Shown: positions 61,801-64,000 of the stretch, one piece after another
How positions within the stretch are numbered: position 1 is the stretch's first letter
Layout of the letters: each line of letters starts with the position of its first letter
DNA from: Edolisoma coerulescens
Lineage: Eukaryota > Chordata > Aves > Passeriformes > Campephagidae
DNA length: 64,000 nt
Direction: 5' to 3'
NCBI GenBank assembly: GCA_013397115.1
Contig: VWZW01004118.1
Span: 21,103 to 85,102 of the forward strand
The notes under the pieces: model-generated
The model's input: only the letters and a program-made list of their open reading frames with translations
Told to the model about the DNA's origin: nothing
Databases searched by the model: none
Position numbers and translations under genes: made by a program

Positions 61801-63147
61801 CTGTAAGAGAATTTTTCACAGGTTTCCAGCACCAAGCACCCAGTCTGTAGACTTTGTAAATGTGTTTAAAAGGCCAGCTCAGCAAACACTATTGTTAAAA
61901 CAATAAGCAGAAACTTAATACATGAAAATACTTCCTGTTTCTTTAAATGACCTTAAGGGGAAAAATGAAAGTATAAAACCGAGAATATCAGACATTTCTT
62001 AAAACTGCCTTTTTGAGTAATAGGGGAAAATTAGTCCAGAAGCATAGAAAAATCCACAGCAGATTTACAATTTATTGCACAAAGCTAATTTTGGCCTAGT
62101 CTAATCTAACTTATTTTCCTCATTGTATGAGTCAATAAATGCCACATTTTTTTTTTAAGATTCATGTCTCATCGTTGGCAAGGTTATTTTGGTATGACTT
62201 GACCTTCAAGGAAGCAGTTCTCCCTGTATTGATCTTTATCTGTGCACACAGTTTTCTCTCTCTCTATGGGGGCAGTATTACTGCTCAGCACATGCCTGAT
62301 GCTCTGCCAGGTAAGAGAGGAGGCAGAGGCATTTGCTATAGAGGGATCTTTCTTCATGCATTTCACAACTGCAGGCGCTGCTGCTTGTAGCCGCAGCCAT
62401 TCTTTATTGTTTCTTGTTCCTTTACATATATGGACTAAATTGAGACACTGAATTCACCATTTTTACAGCAAAACAGTGGTAAAGGTGTCTTGCTGCATCT
62501 GGACCCATCTATGTCTTTTTCTGTGAAGCTAGGATGAGACTGTAATTAAGTTTACTGATGGATTCAAATGTTTGAAAACCAGTAAGGCCAAAGGGCTTTC
62601 TGAGAAAAAAAAATGTTCTGCTTGCATGCTCCACTGAAAGCCATCTGGTGCTTCGTGCACTTCCTCTCCTTAAGGATGAATGTGATACTGCTCTTCTGGC
62701 ATAGAACATCTTTTTGTGTGCATAAACTTTATATTGCAGTTGTAGGCTATAAATTTCAGCAGCATGGACAAAAACTGGGCGAGTCCACAGAATGGTATTT
62801 TGCTGTTTCATGGGACCAAGTAATTGCATGTGCAATTTGAAATACGGTAAATGAACTTATGTGAGATCAGCTCACATTATTACAACGCATTTACATCTGG
62901 AATCAGACCTGGCAATACAGGTATCATCATGCTGAATCAGCAACAGCAGAAGGCAAATGAAGGCAAGACAAAGCAAGAACTTTTCAGGCAATGCAAAATG
63001 AGCTGTATCTCAAAATTCTCTATGTCATATATAGAATGACCAGTTGGAGCAAACTCTACACAGGAGAAACTTTCTTCAGCTGGGGACTCAGGCAGCAAGT
63101 GCTAGTTATGCTGGATATTCCACAGAACAAAATCTATTCACACAGTG
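52881..63147. other. Intergenic region downstream of PTCD2
   Basis: I found no exon, RNA gene or repeat family that I can name in these 10.3 kb. In human the next gene is ZNF366, but no C2H2 zinc-finger motif (CxxC...HxxxH) is visible on either strand. The longest open frame (177 codons at 58866-59399, plus) has no recognisable domain and looks like chance. Confidence 0.65.
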
Positions 63148-63297
63148 AAAAAACAAAACAAAATAAAACAAAACAACCCAACACTGCCCACCCCCCAAAA
63201 GCCAAACCAAAAAACAGACCAAACAAAAAAAACCCTAAAAAACAAAAACCAAAAAAACCCCCACAACAACCAAAAAACAACCAACCAAACCTCAAAC
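63148..63297. repeat. A/C-rich low-complexity tract (~150 bp)
   Basis: A long run of AAAAC, CCAAA and ACAACC units with almost no T or G. It resembles a decayed (CAAAA)n simple repeat. The Lys/Pro/Asn-rich frame across it (62991-63347) is an artefact of this composition. Confidence 0.8.
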
Positions 63298-63513
63298 AAC
63301 TAGGAAACAATGTTTCATCTGGGCCGCAGTTACTTAAAATTTACTGAGTCTCTTGAGTGATATCTAAATAACAATAATTCTTTACACACTGTGGATGTAA
63401 AGAGGAATGTAGGTAATGTTTCTGATGTGTTAGCAGGAAAACTGCAGGTTTGTTATTGACTCAGTAAGCACGGTTTACCTACGTCCAATTACTTGGACCC
63501 ATATTTTAGGTAA

Positions 63514-64000
63514 TGTATTGGGTTTGCATGGCCTGGTTCTTGGTAGCAGGGGGGCCACAGAGGTGGCTTCTGTGAGAAGCTGCTAGAAGCTTCCACCATG
63601 TCCAGCAGAGCCAATCCCTGATGGCTCTGAAGATGGACATGCTGCTGGCCAAGGCTGGGCCAATCAGAAATGGTGGTAATGCCTCTGTGATAACATATTT
63701 AAGAAGAAATCAAAAGTTATGGGGCAGTTGTAACTGTGGCCAGAGAAGAGCAGAGGGAGAAGATGTGAGAAGAACAACCCTGTGGACACCGAGGTCAGTG
63801 AAGAAGGAGGGGCAGGAGATGTTCCAGATGCTGAGATTCCCCTGCAGCCCGTGGTGCAGACCATGGTGAAGCAGCTGTGCCTCTGCAGCCCCTGGAGATC
63901 CACGGGGAATGCAGAGATCCACCTGCAGCCCCTGGAGATGCATGGGGAATGCAGAGATCCACCTGCAGCCCCTGGAGATCCATGGGGAATGCAGAGATCC
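63514..64000 (+). mobile_element. Endogenous retrovirus LTR, cut by window end
   Basis: It starts TGTATTGGGTTTGCATGGCC and continues through GGCCACAGAGGTGGCTTCTG, TGTGAGAAGCTGCTAGAAGC and a TATA-like ATATTTAAG at 63695-63703. I recognise this as the ERVL-type LTR family abundant in Neoaves (from memory). The TG start fits an LTR terminus. A 40-bp tandem repeat occupies its right part and the element continues past the window. No coding part is visible. Confidence 0.7.
63841..64000. repeat. 40-bp tandem repeat inside the LTR
   Basis: Three near-identical 40-bp units lie at 63881-63920, 63921-63960 and 63961-64000, built from CTGCAGCCCCTGGAGATCC and ATGGGGAATGCAGAGATCC. Units differ by one to a few bases. 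A more diverged copy at 63841-63880 precedes them. The array runs off the window. Minus-strand frames here translate the repeat and are not genes. Confidence 0.95.

Noticed and set aside
62991..63347. 118-codon Lys/Pro/Asn-rich frame
   Set aside because: It is the translation of an A/C-rich simple repeat, not a protein gene.
1..64000. CRISPR arrays, operons, tRNA or rRNA genes
   Set aside because: None were seen. The window is vertebrate nuclear DNA with spliced genes and the only tandem arrays are minisatellites.

Overview
This is a piece of a vertebrate nuclear genome, almost certainly from a bird. It is AT-rich outside one CpG island. The repeats are CR1 LINE fragments with the typical bird 3' end, a retroviral solo LTR and a second LTR of a kind common in Neoaves. 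The two genes found are the head-to-head pair MRPS27 and PTCD2, the same arrangement as on human chromosome 5q13. I saw no bacterial-style operon, CRISPR array or tRNA gene. The species cannot be named from this window.

Positions 1-39,279 hold MRPS27 on the minus strand, a PPR-like protein of the small mitochondrial ribosomal subunit. Ten coding exons with matching splice phases join into one open frame of 328 codons. The start codon is in the CpG island at 39,277-39,279 and the last roughly 85 codons lie beyond position 1. Intron 4 is very long (21.8 kb) and holds a degenerate minisatellite at 16,429-16,693, two CR1 tails and low-complexity tracts. The shared promoter region (about 38,570-39,434) is broken by a run of 135 Ns directly upstream of the MRPS27 start codon. 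A minus-strand CR1 fragment begins at the far edge of that gap.

Positions 41,512-52,880 hold PTCD2 on the plus strand, a mitochondrial PPR protein linked to maturation of the ND5-CYTB transcript. Eight coding exons are recognisable. Exon 1 is not visible and probably falls in the N gap. Exon 3 carries an in-frame TAA at 43,928-43,930. The exon expected between 44,897 and 45,501 cannot be found in intact form, and skipping it shifts the frame. The other exons and all visible splice sites look intact. PTCD2 is therefore either a recently inactivated gene, a null allele, or affected by assembly errors. This is the most interesting observation in the window. A solo LTR with its own TATA box and poly(A) signal sits in PTCD2 intron 8 in the gene's orientation.

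From about 52,880 to 63,513 the sequence is intergenic with no supported gene. The window ends inside an LTR (from 63,514) that contains a 40-bp tandem repeat running off the end. MRPS27 and PTCD2 both act on mitochondrial RNA, and the divergent promoter suggests joint expression. No novel multi-gene system was found.
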